A stretch of 64,000 nucleotides of DNA from Mitsuaria sp. 7 (GCF_001653795.1 NZ_CP011514.1:4482279-4546278), one strand, 5' to 3'. Shown: positions 28,257-37,399, counted from the stretch's first letter. Numbers and translations are program-made. The notes: generated by a model not told the origin, from the sequence alone.

Positions 28257-29438
28257 TTACTCCGGGGATACCGCAGCTTCAGTTTGAAGGGCGGCCGTCG
28301 AAGCGTCAGCCTGCGACGGCATATCGACGGGATCGATCACCCCTTCCAAATAACTCGAGTAACGCTCATGCAGATGCTTGAGCGCGGCACCCTTGTTGGC
28401 CTGGTAGGCCAGCCGTTCCTGAAAGAACTGCATGCGAGCCCGGTTGTCGTCGAGCACCTGACCCCACGTTTTGATGTGGATGGACACGTTGTCGTTCTGA
28501 TGAACGAGACCGGTCGATGTATTTCGGCCGATCTTGAATTTCCCCACGGGACCGATGTCATCGCTGATCACCCAGAACACCCAGTTCACATCGACGTTGC
28601 GAAAGCGTTCGTCAGCGGTCACTGAGGCGGCATAGCACTCGATCTGGGAAATCTCGTCGCGGTCGATCTTGACGGAGGGCGCCTTGAGTTCCACAACGAG
28701 ATGCGTCAAGTCGTTGGCGCGATAGCGCCGCGTCTGCCTCGACAGCATCAGGTCGACGATGCCGCGCGTCTGGACGACATGCTTGACTGGTGCGTCGATG
28801 ACGACGTTCTCTCCCAACAGCGCCTTGTGCTTGCGAAGCACTTCGGTCAGCGACATGTCGTCGACGGAAAGATGGAACTCCTCACCGAAGATCCAGGGGT
28901 TCTCAGCGAGGATGCGATGCAGTTGGGCACGCTCCTTCAGTCGCTGCTTCGGTCCCTTGTCGAAGAGGATTGCTTCAAGGCCGTTCAGAAACTTGAGCCG
29001 TTCGGAGACGACCTTCGCGCCGTTGATGATTGAAGACAGCGAGCCCTCACGCAACAGTTCGGCAAGTTCCTCCTGCTGGCGCACAGGGAGGTTCAAGACC
29101 TCGGTCAAGATCAGTTGAAGATCCTCGGGGCCCTTCTCGATCGCCTGTCGGAGCATCCGAAGGTGAAGGGCCTTGCTCCTCGGCGCAGCACCTTCGAAGC
29201 CTGGAAGATAGCGGGCGACATTGAGGGCGACGATGTCGAAGACCTGGCGCTCTATGAACTCGAGCTGGGTTGTGGGTTCATCGTCGGGGAACGGATAAAT
29301 CTTCTCCGCCTTCCAATCGGCGACGAAGCTGCGGGCTTCCTGCGCCGCGATCGCACGCAAGTGGCTCTTGTTCAGATCGAACGCACGACGTCCAGCGATC
29401 CTCGACTGAACCTCGATCCGAAATTCTTCTAGCTGCAT
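28257..29438 (-). CDS. PD-(D/E)XK nuclease, Shedu/DUF4263-like
   Basis: The 393-residue product has an unassigned N-terminal helical half and a C-terminal nuclease-like domain. NPWIF (180-184) precedes D229 in IVDLML, then E250-L-K252 in VVELKAP, then Q265 and Y269 in QIECY. That is the D...ExK...QxxxY layout of PD-(D/E)XK nucleases and resembles the Shedu anti-phage effector family. The start at 29438 follows GAGGTG at a good distance; a frame 31 codons longer exists. Base composition is visibly lower in GC than its neighbours. It is the only gene between two 46-bp repeats, so it is probably acquired. The exact family needs a profile search. Confidence 0.72.
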   Translation of the reverse strand: MQLEEFRIEVQSRIAGRRAFDLNKSHLRAIAAQEARSFVADWKAEKIYPFPDDEPTTQLEFIERQVFDIVALNVARYLPGFEGAAPRSKALHLRMLRQAIEKGPEDLQLILTEVLNLPVRQQEELAELLREGSLSSIINGAKVVSERLKFLNGLEAILFDKGPKQRLKERAQLHRILAENPWIFGEEFHLSVDDMSLTEVLRKHKALLGENVVIDAPVKHVVQTRGIVDLMLSRQTRRYRANDLTHLVVELKAPSVKIDRDEISQIECYAASVTADERFRNVDVNWVFWVISDDIGPVGKFKIGRNTSTGLVHQNDNVSIHIKTWGQVLDDNRARMQFFQERLAYQANKGAALKHLHERYSSYLEGVIDPVDMPSQADASTAALQTEAAVSPE

Positions 29439-29601
29439 GACACCTCGCTTCATTCGCTGCTTCGCGCCGGTGTGGCGCATGCGAATGGAGAGGTGATTGA
29501 ACAATAGCCGCGAGGACTCGAACGCGTTCAAGACCCGCGGTTAACTAATGCCAGTCAGTGCTGCTTGAATTCCCACCAAGATGGGTCACTCCCGTTGTCG
29601 C

Positions 29602-29647
29602 GCCGCGCTCACAACGTATGCGACCGATCCCCCGCGCTGAACCCCAG
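29602..29647. repeat. 46-bp direct repeat, right copy
   Basis: This is the partner of 28204-28249 (39/46 identical). On the minus strand it encodes the genuine C-terminus of the midA product. On the plus strand it still encodes AALTTYATDPPR plus stop, a relic of the cca C-terminus ([12 protein letters not shown]). Confidence 0.88.
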
Positions 29648-30802
29648 CGCATCGAAGCCCTCCTCCGGCGCGAAGCCGATGACCTTGAAGAGCTCGCCCA
29701 TCTCGTGCTCCGCGATGAGCCGGTGGGCCATGCCGCGTTGCGCGAGGTCGGCGCCGCTCATCAGGTCGACCAGGCCGCAGTTGATCAGGAAGTTGGCCTG
29801 GCTCGTGTAGCCCAGCACCATCAGCCCCGCGTCCTGTCCCGCCAGCGCGATGCCGGTGAAGTTCACGTGCGCGGTGATGTCCTTCTGCCCCGGCAGCGCC
29901 AGCGGATCGGGGTCGGACCGGTGCAGGTGATGGCACATCACCGTGCCGCCGGTGCGCTGCGGGTGGTAGTACTCCGACTCCGGGAAGCCGTAATCGATGA
30001 AGAACGCCGCGCCGCGCTTCAGGCGCTCCGCGAGCGTGCGCACGAAGGCCTCGGACTGCGGATGGATCTCCGTCACCGTGCCGGGGACGAAGCCCACGTC
30101 GTGCTCGGGCGGCGTCGGCGGACGCGCGTCGCCGGGCCGGTCGTCGAAGGACAGCACGCCCTGCCCGTCCATCGTCACGCCGCGCTGCAGCCAGTGCTCG
30201 CCGTCCCAGCGCAGCAGCTCGACCGGGATCGCGTCCAGCAGCTCGTTGGCGACCAGCACGCCGTGGATCTCGTCCGGCCAGCGATCCAGCCATTCGACCC
30301 GCGGCGCGAAACGCGCGAGCCGCTCCGCCTGGCGCTCGCGCAGCGTGCCCGACAGATCCACGATGAAGTACTTCGACACCGGCGTCCCGGCCGCATCCAG
30401 CGTCTCCAGCAGCTGTGCCGCCAGCGCACCGCTGCCCGCGCCGAACTCGATCACCGTGTCCGTGCCGCTGACCGCCAGCGCCTGCGCGACCTGCTTCGCC
30501 AGCGCTCGACCAAACAGGGGTGACAGCTCCGGCGCCGTCACGAAGTCCGAGCCCTGCTGGGGCATCGTGCCGAACTTGCGGCGCGCGTTGGCGTAGTAGC
30601 CCACGCCCGGCGCATACAGCGCCAGGCTCATGTAGCGGTCGAAAGGCAACCAGCCGCCGGCGGCGTCGATCTCGTCGCGCAGCAGCGCGGTCATGGCGGG
30701 ATCGGTCGCATGGACCGGCGTACTCGGCGATGAACGGGCAGCGCCATGCGGCGCGGACGCCGCGCCATTCAGGCGGGCGGCATCGGGTGTCTTTGAAGTC
30801 AT
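29609..30802 (-). CDS. MidA/NDUFAF7-like SAM-dependent methyltransferase
   Basis: The 397-residue protein is a class I methyltransferase of the DUF185 family. Its mitochondrial relative NDUFAF7 dimethylates an arginine of complex I. Visible blocks are LPFDRYMSLALYAPGVGYY, FVTAPELSPLFGRALA, the SAM-binding VIEFGAGSGALA near residue 115, and FFIDYGFPESEYYHP near 262. The ATG at 30802 overlaps the stop of the PAS/GGDEF/EAL gene as ATGA, making it the last gene of that operon. Its C-terminus lies in the 46-bp repeat. Confidence 0.88.
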   Translation of the reverse strand: MTSKTPDAARLNGAASAPHGAARSSPSTPVHATDPAMTALLRDEIDAAGGWLPFDRYMSLALYAPGVGYYANARRKFGTMPQQGSDFVTAPELSPLFGRALAKQVAQALAVSGTDTVIEFGAGSGALAAQLLETLDAAGTPVSKYFIVDLSGTLRERQAERLARFAPRVEWLDRWPDEIHGVLVANELLDAIPVELLRWDGEHWLQRGVTMDGQGVLSFDDRPGDARPPTPPEHDVGFVPGTVTEIHPQSEAFVRTLAERLKRGAAFFIDYGFPESEYYHPQRTGGTVMCHHLHRSDPDPLALPGQKDITAHVNFTGIALAGQDAGLMVLGYTSQANFLINCGLVDLMSGADLAQRGMAHRLIAEHEMGELFKVIGFAPEEGFDALGFSAGDRSHTL

Positions 30803-32904
30803 GTGTCGATTCCGGGAAGCGTCGGCTTGCCGCGCGCGGCCAGCCAGGCTTCGAATTCCTCGGCGGGCATCGCCGGGGCGATCACCTCGCCCTGCAGTTC
30901 GTCGCAGCCCCACTCGGCCAGCAGGTGCCATTGCCGCGCGTTGCGCACGCCTTCGGCGCCCACGCGCATGCCCAGGCCCTTCGCCATCTGCACCATCGCG
31001 CGCGTGATCGCGGCGGCACCGCGATCCTCCGGCAGCACGGCGACGAAACTCTGGTCGATCTTGAGTTTGTCCAGCGGCAGCCGGATCAACTGGTTCAGCG
31101 CCGTGTAGCCGGTGCCGAAGTCGTCGATCGAAATCGCCAACCCCTGCGAGCGCAGCGTCTGCAGCAACTCGGGCAGGCGGTCGATCTCCTCGGTGAGCAT
31201 GCGTTCGGTCAGCTCCAGCTCCAGCCACTCGCCGGGCACGCCGGCCGTCTTCAGCACGTGGGCCACCGACTTCGAGAAACTCGCCAGCCGGAACTGCATG
31301 CTCGACAGGTTCACCGCGATCGGGATCGCGGCGACGCCGCGCTCATGCCACGCGCGCGTCTGCCGCGCGGCCTCGTACATCACCCACTCGCCCAGCGGCA
31401 GCATCAGGCGATGGCGCTCGGCCACGACGATGAAGGCGTCCGGCGTCAGCAGGCCGCGCTCCGGATGCCGCCAGCGCAGCAACGCCTCGGCGCCCACCAG
31501 TTCGCCGGTGCGCGCGTCGACCTGCGGCTGATAGAAGAGCACGAACTGGTCCGCCGTCAGCGCCTGCGCCAGCTCGGTCTCCAGCACCAGGTCCGCGTAG
31601 GCGTTCTCCGCCATCGCGTGCTCGAAGAAACGGTAGGTCGCGCGGCCCGCGGTCTTCGCGAGATACATCGCGGTGTCGGCGTGCTGCAGCAGTTCCTCGG
31701 GCGATTCGCCGTGCTCCGGGTACATCGCCACGCCGATCGACGGCGTCACCGACAGGTCGCGGCCGTCCGCCTGCACCGGCACCTCGACGACGCTCAGCAG
31801 CGCGTTGAGCACCGTCTGCACGTCCTTGCGCTGGTGCACGTCCTCGAGCAGCACGACGAACTCGTCGCCGCCGAAACGCGCCACCAGATCGCTGCCGCGC
31901 AGCCCGCCGCGCAGACGCTCGGACACGGTCCGCAGCACGCGGTCGCCTTCGAGGTGGCCCAGCGAATCGTTGACCCGCTTGAAGTTGTCGAGGTCGATGA
32001 ACAGCAGCGCGGCGCGGCGCGCGGCGCCCTGCGTCAGCCGCTCGCGCAGCCGTTCCATGAAGGTCGCGCGGTTCAGCAGCCCGGTGAGCGGATCATGCTG
32101 CGCGAGGTGCTGGATGCGCGCCAGCGCCTCCAGGTGCGGACGCAGGTCGCGGACGATGGTCATGCGCAGGCGCTCGCCGTTGCGCCACAGGGTCCGCACG
32201 ATGAATTCGACGGCGATGCGCTCGCCGCTGCGATGCAGGATGGCCGTCGGGTAGCGCGTCTCCGTGCCGGTGGTCATCACGTCGCGCACCGTGTCGACCT
32301 GGTCCGGCGCGATCATCGACAGGGCCGACCGCCCCACCAGTTCCTCGAGCGTGTAGCCCACCAGCTCGCACAGCGGCGGGTTGACGTCGGTCATCACGCC
32401 GTCGCGGTGGAAGACGATGCCCTCCATCGACGCCTGCATGAACTTTCCCATCCGCTCCTCGGACTCGCGCACGGCCAGTTCGGCCTCGCGGAAGCGGGTG
32501 ATGTCGGAGATCAGCACGAAGCTCGACTGCACCTCGTCCGCGCCCGGCGGCACGTAGGGGATCAGGTTGACCTCGATCCAGCGCGGGCTGCCGTCGCGGC
32601 GCTCCAGGCGGCGTTCATAGCTGACGCTGACGCGCTCGCGGAGCACGCGCTGCACGTGGGGCTCGATCTCCTGCGAGGCCTCCTCGCCGATGATCTGCGC
32701 GAAGGTGCGGCCCAGCACGCTGACCTCGTCCAGGCCGAAGCTGCGCGCGTACTGGCGGTTGGCGAAGCGGCAGGTGCGCGTGGCCGCGTCGAAGACCGCG
32801 ATCAGCACCGGCACGTTGTCCGCGAGCAGCCGGAACTGCGCGGCCTGGTCTTCCGCGGACGGCGCCGGGCCGGCCGGCGGCAGAGGCGGCACCGGCGCGT
32901 TCAT
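30799..32904 (-). CDS. PAS-PAS-GGDEF-EAL c-di-GMP signalling protein
   Basis: The 701-residue protein has two PAS domains (about 20-145 and 150-270). A GGDEF domain follows with RFGGDEF near 355 and an RGSD inhibitory site five residues before it. The EAL domain has GAEALLRWRHPERG near 465, DDFGTGY near 595 and downstream metal ligands. Both catalytic motifs look intact, so it could make or degrade c-di-GMP. No membrane helix is seen, so sensing is cytoplasmic. It starts directly after the udg stop and overlaps midA by four bases. Confidence 0.93.
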   Translation of the reverse strand: MNAPVPPLPPAGPAPSAEDQAAQFRLLADNVPVLIAVFDAATRTCRFANRQYARSFGLDEVSVLGRTFAQIIGEEASQEIEPHVQRVLRERVSVSYERRLERRDGSPRWIEVNLIPYVPPGADEVQSSFVLISDITRFREAELAVRESEERMGKFMQASMEGIVFHRDGVMTDVNPPLCELVGYTLEELVGRSALSMIAPDQVDTVRDVMTTGTETRYPTAILHRSGERIAVEFIVRTLWRNGERLRMTIVRDLRPHLEALARIQHLAQHDPLTGLLNRATFMERLRERLTQGAARRAALLFIDLDNFKRVNDSLGHLEGDRVLRTVSERLRGGLRGSDLVARFGGDEFVVLLEDVHQRKDVQTVLNALLSVVEVPVQADGRDLSVTPSIGVAMYPEHGESPEELLQHADTAMYLAKTAGRATYRFFEHAMAENAYADLVLETELAQALTADQFVLFYQPQVDARTGELVGAEALLRWRHPERGLLTPDAFIVVAERHRLMLPLGEWVMYEAARQTRAWHERGVAAIPIAVNLSSMQFRLASFSKSVAHVLKTAGVPGEWLELELTERMLTEEIDRLPELLQTLRSQGLAISIDDFGTGYTALNQLIRLPLDKLKIDQSFVAVLPEDRGAAAITRAMVQMAKGLGMRVGAEGVRNARQWHLLAEWGCDELQGEVIAPAMPAEEFEAWLAARGKPTLPGIDT

Positions 32905-33906
32905 TCAGTCCGTCCCGGCCGTCGACGGCGTGGCGGGCGCCGCGCTTGCGGCATCGCCGTCGCCGCGCGGGGGCTGCTCGTCCAGCGTCTTGAGCGCGAG
33001 GCAGAGGTCCTCCCACGCCCGCGCCTTGTCGGGCAGGTTGCGCAGCAGGTAGGCTGGGTGATAGGTGACGACCAGCGGCACGCCCTGGTAGCGGTGGACA
33101 CGCCCGCGCAGCTTGCCGATCGGCTCCTGGCTGCGCAGCAGCTGCTGCACCGCGAAGCGGCCCATCGCCAGGATGATGCGCGGCTGGATCAGCTCGATCT
33201 GGCGCTGCAGGAAGGGCTCGCACTGCGCGAGCTCCGACGGATCCGGGTTGCGGTTGCGCGGCGGCCGGCACTTCAGCGTGTTGGCGATGTAGACCTGACG
33301 CTCGGGCGTGCCCTCGCCGCGGCTCAGGCCGACCGCGCGCAGCATGCTGTCCAGCAGCTTGCCGGCGGCACCGACGAAGGGTTCGCCCTGCAGGTCCTCC
33401 TGCTCGCCCGGCGCCTCGCCCACCACCATCCAGTGCGCACGCTCGTTGCCGACGCCGAACACCGTGTTCTTGCGCGACTCGCAGAGTCCGCAGGCGCGGC
33501 AGGACGCGACCTCGTCGCGCAGGCCGGGCCAGTCCAGGCGGGCGATGGCCTCGCGCGCCACGCCGCGGGCCTGGGCGAGCGCGGCATCGGCGGCAGCGGC
33601 CGCGGTCACGGGAGCCGCGATGGAGGCCACGGTCGGCGCGGTGGCGGGCGTCCTTGCCGGCGCCTCCGCAACGCGGCGCGGCGCGGGCGGTTCGGCAATG
33701 GCGACGTCGGATCCAAGCTCCGGAGCGCGCAGTGCCGGCGCGGCGACCGGGTCGGCGGATCGTGCGGGCGCAGCGGCCCGTTGCGCGACCGGCGAGGCAG
33801 ACGCGACGGCCGCCGGGGCCTCGGTCGACGACGTCCCCACGGCGGGCGCCCACAGCTTGAGGCCCATCGCCTCCAGCATCGCGCGTTGACGATCGTTCCA
33901 GCTCAT
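32905..33906 (-). CDS. uracil-DNA glycosylase, family 4 (Fe-S)
   Basis: It removes uracil from DNA. The 333-residue protein has an N-terminal A/P-rich linker of about 120 residues that is longer than usual. The catalytic core follows, with an iron-sulfur ligand set beginning CRACGLC near residue 135, GEAPGEQED near 165, FVGAAGKLLD and CRPPRNRNP. The HPAYLLR block is near residue 280. Its ATG overlaps the rimI stop by four bases. The long linker may hold a protein-interaction motif, as the first 18 residues (MSWNDRQRAMLEAMGLKL) look helical and conserved-like. Confidence 0.9.
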   Translation of the reverse strand: MSWNDRQRAMLEAMGLKLWAPAVGTSSTEAPAAVASASPVAQRAAAPARSADPVAAPALRAPELGSDVAIAEPPAPRRVAEAPARTPATAPTVASIAAPVTAAAAADAALAQARGVAREAIARLDWPGLRDEVASCRACGLCESRKNTVFGVGNERAHWMVVGEAPGEQEDLQGEPFVGAAGKLLDSMLRAVGLSRGEGTPERQVYIANTLKCRPPRNRNPDPSELAQCEPFLQRQIELIQPRIILAMGRFAVQQLLRSQEPIGKLRGRVHRYQGVPLVVTYHPAYLLRNLPDKARAWEDLCLALKTLDEQPPRGDGDAASAAPATPSTAGTD

Positions 33907-34400
33907 GGGGCGGGCTCCATCAGGCGCAGGGTCATCAGGATGGCGTCCTCGCGGCCGTCGGCGCCGGGGTAGTAGCCGCGGCGCAGGCCGCTCTGCACGA
34001 AGCCGTAGCGCTCATACAGCCGGCGCGCGCGCACGTTGCTCTCGCGGACCTCCAGCCACACCTGGTGGCAGCCTCGCGCCCGCGCCAGCAGGCCCAGCGC
34101 ATCGAGCATGCGACGCGCCAGGCCTTGTCCCTGCCGCTCCTCGATGACGGTGATGTTGAGCAGGTGCATCTCATCGATCACCTGCATCGCAAGAAAGTAA
34201 GCGCAGAGCCGCGCCTGCTCGTCACGCATGACGAAGCCGGCGTAACCCGCGGCCATCGAATCGATGAAGTTGCCGCGCGTCCACGGATGGCTGTAGGAAA
34301 CGGCCTCGATGGCCATCACCTCGTCGAGGTCCAGCGCGCGCAGCGGCTGCAAGGATTGCAGCGACGGCGGCCAGGCGAAGTCGCGGGGTTGGGCGCTCAT
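33903..34400 (-). CDS. rimI: ribosomal protein S18-alanine N-acetyltransferase
   Basis: This GNAT acetyltransferase modifies the N-terminal alanine of ribosomal protein S18. The 165-residue protein has EAVSYSHPWTRGNF near residue 32, the acetyl-CoA-binding RQGQGLARRMLD near 93, and ARRLYERYGFVQSGLRRGYY near 127. The start at 34400 overlaps the tsaB stop by four bases. The tsaB-rimI order is common in bacteria and supports the assignment. Confidence 0.93.
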   Translation of the reverse strand: MSAQPRDFAWPPSLQSLQPLRALDLDEVMAIEAVSYSHPWTRGNFIDSMAAGYAGFVMRDEQARLCAYFLAMQVIDEMHLLNITVIEERQGQGLARRMLDALGLLARARGCHQVWLEVRESNVRARRLYERYGFVQSGLRRGYYPGADGREDAILMTLRLMEPAP

Positions 34401-35119
34401 CTGGGGACTGCTCCCTTGGCGGCCTCGCGCTCGGCCGTCGTCAGCGCGACCTTGTCGCGCACGTACAGCGGCAGCGCGTTCGCGGCATCTTCCGCGAGAC
34501 CGGCGTTGAAAGCCTGCTGCGCGAGCGCCCCCAGCGCGCGGGCACGCGAGACGGTGGTCGGGAAGCGGCGCGCGGCGCCGGTCTCCAGGTCGAACGCGCC
34601 CAGCGCCGAGCCGGCGACGATCACTGGCGGCTCGTCGCGCCACAGCGCGCGCAGCGGGTCGACATCGGTCAGCAGCGGCCCGACGACCGTCGACCAGCGC
34701 GCGTCGTTCCAGCGATACCGGCCAAGATAGATCTGGTTCATGCGGGCGTCCATCGCCACCCACACATCGAGCGACGACACCGCGTCACCGGCGGCGATGA
34801 GCTGCTGCCGCGCGTCCTCCGCGACCAGCATCAGGCTGTCCAGCGCCAGCACCGGTCTGCCGGCGCCGAACGCCAGGCCCTGCGCCACGGAGCACGCGGT
34901 GCGCAGCCCCGTGAACGCACCCGGCCCGCGGCCGAATCCGACGGCGTCGACGGCGGCCAGCGGCAGTCCGGCCTGCTTCAACAGCGCCATCACATCGGGG
35001 ACCAGCCGCTGGGAGGCCAGGGCCCCGCCATCGGCGTCCACAAAAGCATCATGGCCCTGGCCCACGAGGGCCAGAGCCATGTGTTCGGTCGAGCTATCCA
35101 GGGCCAGCAACACGCTCAT
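34397..35119 (-). CDS. tsaB: tRNA threonylcarbamoyladenosine biosynthesis protein TsaB
   Basis: TsaB is the scaffold partner of TsaD in making t6A at tRNA position 37. The 240-residue ASKHA-fold protein has LLALDSSTEHMALAL at the start, GFGRGPGAFTGLRTACSVAQGLA near residue 62, and VAMDARMNQIYL near 116. Its length is normal. It is the first gene of a leftward operon in which each junction overlaps or abuts: tsaB, rimI, udg, PAS/GGDEF/EAL, midA. The other t6A enzyme, TsaC, is encoded at 38551. Confidence 0.94.
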   Translation of the reverse strand: MSVLLALDSSTEHMALALVGQGHDAFVDADGGALASQRLVPDVMALLKQAGLPLAAVDAVGFGRGPGAFTGLRTACSVAQGLAFGAGRPVLALDSLMLVAEDARQQLIAAGDAVSSLDVWVAMDARMNQIYLGRYRWNDARWSTVVGPLLTDVDPLRALWRDEPPVIVAGSALGAFDLETGAARRFPTTVSRARALGALAQQAFNAGLAEDAANALPLYVRDKVALTTAEREAAKGAVPR

Positions 35120-35207
35120 GTCTGAAGTGTAGTGGCCCGGAACCGCACGGAGCGGGGAGATCCCCCGACCCCGTGGGGCTCGATCCGTCGTTCGACCGGC
35201 AGTCCGA

Positions 35208-35906
35208 TCAGAACGAGTAACCCAGCGACAGCGTGTACACCACCGGACGGAAGTTGATGTCCGTGTGCAGCTCTTCCACGCCGTCCTTGGTCGTCGTGTA
35301 CGAACGCATCTTGCTGCGCACGTCCGCGTAGGCGACCGTCGCGTTCAGCGACCACTGCTTCGTGTACGCCACGGTGAAGCCCGCGTGGGCCGCGAGGCCC
35401 CACGAGTTCTCCAGCGTGATGCGGGTCGGGCCGCCGCTGATCGCGTCGCCGGTGGGCGTGCTGCGCTTCTTCTCGAAGTAGGTGTAGTTCACGCCCGCGC
35501 CGACGAAGGGATGGACCTTGGGGAGCCATTCGCCGAGGTGGTAGTTGACGAAGGCCGTCGGCGGCATCTGGCGCACGACCGCGATCTGGCCGGCGTTGGC
35601 GAGCACGCCGTTGCCGTAGATCTTGTGCGACGGCGGCAGGCCCAGCGCCAGTTCCGCGCTCCAGCGCGGCAGGAAGCGGTAGGTGTAGCCGAAGCCCGTG
35701 GTCGTCGCGTCACCGACGCGGATCTGCGCGCCCGGCGCCGGGAACTGGCGGCTGCCGCCTTCCAGCGGACCGGCCTTGCTGTTGACGTCGATGTGCGCCA
35801 GGCCCAGGTAGACCGAGTGCGTACCGACCGCCGGCTCTTCGGCGCGGGCCGCGCCCGCGAGTGCCATCAGCGAAGCGGCCAGGATGAGGGTGATGTTCTT
35901 CTTCAT
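35208..35906 (-). CDS. OmpW family outer membrane protein (second)
   Basis: This 232-residue outer-membrane barrel has a signal peptide ending near residue 22 (LAGAARAEE). Mature-part blocks such as LGLAHIDVNSKAGP and HPFVGAGVNYTYFE are typical, and the last residues are LSLGYSF. It is a distant paralogue of the OmpW at 18265, sharing layout but not close sequence. It stands between tsaB and the lipase gene, apparently monocistronic. Confidence 0.9.
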   Translation of the reverse strand: MKKNITLILAASLMALAGAARAEEPAVGTHSVYLGLAHIDVNSKAGPLEGGSRQFPAPGAQIRVGDATTTGFGYTYRFLPRWSAELALGLPPSHKIYGNGVLANAGQIAVVRQMPPTAFVNYHLGEWLPKVHPFVGAGVNYTYFEKKRSTPTGDAISGGPTRITLENSWGLAAHAGFTVAYTKQWSLNATVAYADVRSKMRSYTTTKDGVEELHTDINFRPVVYTLSLGYSF

Positions 35907-35936
35907 GAATGATGTCTCCGTTCTGGTCGTCGGCGA

Positions 35937-37334
35937 TTAAGGCTGAGCAGCCAGGACCGATTGGAAGAAGCCGCGTGCCAGCGCATTGCAGAACGGCGGG
36001 ACCAGGGTGCCGTGATAGGCGCCTTGCACCGCGGCCGCACCGGCCGCACCGCCGCCCGCCGCGGCGGACGTGGCCGTCTTGGCTTGCGCGAATCCACCCG
36101 CGATGGTGGCTGCCGTCACCTGGCCGGCCCAGGCCATCGAGGCCGAGTTTTCCAGGTTGGAGGCCGGGTAGGACTTGCCGCGCGAGAAGAAGTCGGCCTG
36201 CGCCTGCAGGGTGTTGGTGAAGTACACCGTCGGGTCGTTCGATCCACCGCACAGCGCGACCGGCGCCTTCGGCGTCCAGCCCAGCAGCGTGTTGGTCTGC
36301 AGCGCCTTGCGGAAGTTGGAGGTCGGGTACGCGGTCTTGAAGGCCGGGTTCAGCAGGCCACCCGTGCCGAACAGGTTGGTGAAGGTCGGATCGGCCGGCA
36401 GCTTGCCTTCCTGGATCAGCGTGGTGATCGACTTCTTCGACGGGAACAGCGTTTCCGAGGTCGCCGCGAACTGCGCCGCGTACACGTCGCTCGGCGAGGT
36501 GTAGATGTTGCCGTAGGCCTTCTGGTAGCTGGTCAGCATCAGCGGCAGGAACAGCGTCGCGCCGGCGTTGACCGGGCCGGTGCTCACGATCGTGTCGCTG
36601 AAGCCCACCAGGTTGTACGGGCCGGACATCGGCGCGGCGGCGGTGACCGGGAACTCGGTCGCGTAGTCGCGCTCCATCACCTTCTGCGTCGCCATCGCCA
36701 CGTGGCCGCCTTGCGAGTAGCCGGCCAGCAGCAGCTTGGCCGACGGCTTCACGGCGCTTTCAGCGGCCAGGTGGGTACGCGCGGCGCGCATCGCGTCGAT
36801 CATCTCGATCGCGGACTGCTCGGCGTTCAGGTAGGTCGTGTACTGCAGGCCCGAACGGTCGTAGCCGAGGTAGTTCGGCGCCACGACGATGAAGCCCTGC
36901 GCGGCGTAGAACGCCGCGACCAGCGAGCCTTCGGCGTTGTTCTGGATGTCGGCGATGTTGTAGGCCTGGTCCGTCGTCGTGCCGTGGGCGTAGAGCACCA
37001 CCGGGCGGTTGCCCGTGCAGGCGGCGGCGGTACCGGAAGGCACCAGCACGGCGGCCGAGGCGGTCGCCGGCAGGCCCTGGGGGTCCCGCGTCCAGTAGTA
37101 GACGTAGCGCACGTCCACGTCGCAGGCGGCCTTGCCGGTCAGCGCCTGCACGCCCTTGGCCGCGGTGCCCAGGTCGATCTGCGCGGCGGTGGCCGCGCCG
37201 GCCTTCAGGCCCAGTTCCAGCGTGCCGCGTGCCGGCGGCGAATCGTCGGTCGACGGGTTGCTGCCGCCACCGCAGGCGCTCAGCAATGCGGCAGCGGCCA
37301 CAGTCAGGCTGGCCAGTTTGAATTGGCTGTTCAT
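35937..37334 (-). CDS. secreted lipase-like alpha/beta hydrolase lipoprotein
   Basis: The 465-residue product has a lipoprotein signal (SLTVAAAALLSACGGG, lipobox LSAC near residue 20). An alpha/beta hydrolase domain of the secretory-lipase type follows. The nucleophile elbow is LLAGYSQGGHVAM near residue 235; YAHGTTTDQ and VAPNYLGYDRSG precede it. The start at 37334 is set by the signal peptide. A 14-bp palindrome at 37400-37413 upstream looks like a TetR-type operator, suggesting control by a lipid- or ester-responsive repressor. Confidence 0.87.
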   Translation of the reverse strand: MNSQFKLASLTVAAAALLSACGGGSNPSTDDSPPARGTLELGLKAGAATAAQIDLGTAAKGVQALTGKAACDVDVRYVYYWTRDPQGLPATASAAVLVPSGTAAACTGNRPVVLYAHGTTTDQAYNIADIQNNAEGSLVAAFYAAQGFIVVAPNYLGYDRSGLQYTTYLNAEQSAIEMIDAMRAARTHLAAESAVKPSAKLLLAGYSQGGHVAMATQKVMERDYATEFPVTAAAPMSGPYNLVGFSDTIVSTGPVNAGATLFLPLMLTSYQKAYGNIYTSPSDVYAAQFAATSETLFPSKKSITTLIQEGKLPADPTFTNLFGTGGLLNPAFKTAYPTSNFRKALQTNTLLGWTPKAPVALCGGSNDPTVYFTNTLQAQADFFSRGKSYPASNLENSASMAWAGQVTAATIAGGFAQAKTATSAAAGGGAAGAAAVQGAYHGTLVPPFCNALARGFFQSVLAAQP

Positions 37335-37399
37335 TCGGACTTCTCCAGGGGTTGTCTCCGTCGTCTGCACCGTCCCGGCGATCGCGGTCGGCACTAAAT

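Noticed and set aside
30520..33972. 1150-codon plus-strand open frame antisense to midA, the GGDEF-EAL gene and udg
   Set aside because: Composition is typical of antisense frames in GC-rich DNA, and the opposite strand carries clear enzymes with intact motifs.
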